A stretch of 6,155 bases of DNA from an uncultured Candidatus Saccharibacteria bacterium (GTDB taxonomy: Bacteria; Patescibacteriota; Saccharimonadia; CAILAD01; GCA-016700035): NCBI GenBank assembly GCA_937996675.1, contig CALKUN010000003.1, positions 1 through 6,155 on the forward strand, read 5' to 3'. The position numbers and the translations under genes were made by a program. Every line of letters begins with the position of its first letter. Within the stretch, counting starts at the first letter, position 1. Below are positions 5,783-6,155 of this stretch, piece by piece. The notes beneath the pieces are model-generated. The model was not told the DNA's origin. It saw only the letters and a program-made list of their open reading frames with translations, and made no database searches.

Positions 5783-5808
5783 ATGATAAGAAGCGAGCTC
5801 CTTATCAT
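5783..5808 (-). other. 8-bp hairpin with possible loop pseudoknot
   Basis: ATGATAAG (5801-5808) and CTTATCAT (5783-5790) pair perfectly around a ten-base loop. GCTCG in the loop (5794-5798) is complementary to CGAGC just upstream (5816-5820), so a pseudoknot is possible. This kind of nested complementarity points to a folded RNA rather than spacer, but I recognise no family. Confidence 0.45.
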
Positions 5809-5814
5809 CTGCGG

Positions 5815-5852
5815 GGCTCGTTCTTCGAACCTTAGGTTTCGAGGTACTAGCC
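5815..5852 (-). other. Hairpin with a loop-E-like internal loop
   Basis: GGCT (5849-5852) pairs with AGCC (5815-5818), and TCGAAACC (5835-5842) pairs with GGTTCGA (5825-5831) with one bulged A and a TAA loop. Between them, AGTACC faces AGAACG. AGUA opposite GAA is the signature of a sarcin-ricin/loop-E motif, which also builds T-box specifier loops, but no T-box sequence follows this hairpin directly. Role unknown. Confidence 0.4.
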
Positions 5853-5892
5853 TGAAAGTTTCCCCTGCTTATAAATGCTTCCGAAGATGAGT

Positions 5893-5912
5893 AATGGTGG
5901 GCCCTAGGGGAC
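5893..5912 (-). repeat. tRNA-Val 3' end (direct repeat, copy within the gene)
   Basis: This copy lies at the 3' end of the intact tRNA-Val gene and is identical over 20 bases to 5726-5745, with 147 bases between the copies. The 3' end of a tRNA gene is the usual site for phage-type integrases, but the interval is too short for an integrase gene and none is seen. Confidence 0.8.
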
Positions 5913-5971
5913 TCGAACCTCTGACCTCTACAACGTCAATGTAGCGCTCTAGCCAACTGAGCTAAGGGCCC
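5895..5971 (-). tRNA. tRNA-Val (anticodon GAC), CCA encoded
   Basis: The 77-base gene folds as a full cloverleaf: acceptor GGGCCCT with AGGGCCC, D-stem GCTC with GAGC around a GG-containing loop, anticodon stem CTACA with TGTAG, loop TTGACGT with anticodon GAC (reads GUC), a five-base variable loop, and the T-loop TTCGAGT. The discriminator is A73 and A35-C36 are present, as expected for valine, and CCA is encoded. The T-stem AGAGG/CCCCT has one A-C mismatch (5920 with 5908, positions 51 and 63), where a G would restore pairing. It is the only intact tRNA in the window and is read toward thrS. Confidence 0.95.
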
Positions 5972-5974
5972 ACG

Positions 5975-5996
5975 AAAATTCTGCTTCGAAACAGAA
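5975..5996 (-). terminator. Weak terminator-like hairpin before tRNA-Val
   Basis: TTCTG (5992-5996) and CAGAA (5979-5983) pair, extended by two inner pairs to a TCGA tetraloop, and TTTT follows (5975-5978). It ends three bases before the mature 5' end of tRNA-Val, so it could end an upstream gene or mark a processing site. The short stem and four-base U-tract make it a weak candidate. Confidence 0.25.
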
Positions 5997-6105
5997 GAAT
6001 CATATCTGAAAATGGGGTCTGGCGCAAGGCAGGATTAGGACGAGGATTCATGATTGCCATTCAAGCCAGATCCCAACAATGAAGCGTCTGGCGGGCCAAA
6101 ACCTG
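5997..6105. other. Unassigned stretch upstream of tRNA-Val
   Basis: Short open frames exist on the minus strand that could be the C-terminus of a gene cut off by the contig end, but none is long enough to recognise. An imperfect inverted repeat, TCTGGC near 6016 with GCCAGA near 6064, could be part of a structured RNA. I assign nothing here. Confidence 0.4.
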
Positions 6106-6155
6106 AGATCGGAAGAGCACACGTCTGAACTCCAGTCACATCACGTTATCTCGTA
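6106..6155 (+). other. Illumina TruSeq-type adapter with index (sequencing artefact)
   Basis: From AGATCGGAAGAGC at 6106 the sequence matches the standard TruSeq read-1 adapter for 34 bases to CAGTCAC at 6139. The eight bases ATCACGTT (6140-6147) sit where the index goes, and ATCTCGTA (6148-6155) is the beginning of the fixed segment after the index. This part is not genomic and should be trimmed. Confidence 0.98.

Noticed and set aside
5550..5783. 77-codon minus-strand open frame in the thrS leader, possibly a leader peptide
   Set aside because: It runs through the T-box and the tRNA 3'-end copy, has no run of threonine codons near a hairpin and no good ribosome binding site. The RNA structure explains the stretch better.
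5840..5870. Glycine riboswitch, from AAACTTTCAGGC resembling its conserved core
   Set aside because: The other conserved segments (GCCGAAGG-type and GGACAG) are missing, and the downstream gene is thrS.
1..6155. CRISPR array, insertion sequence or integrase
   Set aside because: No regularly spaced repeats, transposase motifs or terminal inverted repeats were seen anywhere in the window.

Overview
The window is one compact, co-directional stretch read almost entirely on the minus strand, so transcription runs from high to low coordinates. The gene order in transcription is tRNA-Val, an RNA-rich non-coding leader, thrS, miaA, murT, gatD, a short gap, then a winged-helix/nucleotidyltransferase protein that runs off the left edge. 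The standard genetic code fits (TGA, TAA and TAG all act as stops). The murT-gatD pair (glutamine-dependent lipid II amidation), overlapping genes, a threonyl-tRNA synthetase without a TGS domain and the helix-turn-helix/nucleotidyltransferase protein fit a small-genome bacterium of the Patescibacteria/CPR, perhaps Saccharibacteria, or a relative of the Gram-positive/Chloroflexota side. This placement is an inference from gene content only.

Coding part (1-5491): thrS overlaps miaA, miaA overlaps murT, and murT and gatD share one base (TGATG), so the four genes look like one translationally coupled operon. They cover tRNA-Thr charging, tRNA A37 prenylation and amidation of peptidoglycan precursor. 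miaA carries an apparent one-base frameshift near position 2941: the usual C-terminus is intact in the next frame and runs into the murT start. MurT keeps all its Mur-ligase and C-terminal motifs, but all four zinc-ribbon cysteines are replaced. The last gene, after a 90-base gap, starts at a perfect 12-bp palindrome.

Non-coding part (5492-6105): the most interesting element is a T-box riboswitch directly upstream of thrS. It has a textbook antiterminator/antisequestrator fold with a UGGAACC bulge, a possible pseudoknotted middle stem, and a very short Stem I whose terminal loop shows ACC, a threonine codon. That architecture is best known from the ultrashort ileS T-boxes of Actinobacteria. 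Upstream lie several strong hairpins of unknown role, a 20-bp copy of the 3' end of tRNA-Val, and the complete tRNA-Val(GAC) gene with encoded CCA.

The last 50 bases (6106-6155) are not biological. They are an Illumina TruSeq-type adapter with an index, left on the contig end. The contig is therefore from short-read sequencing, and single-base oddities, notably the miaA frameshift, should be judged with that in mind.
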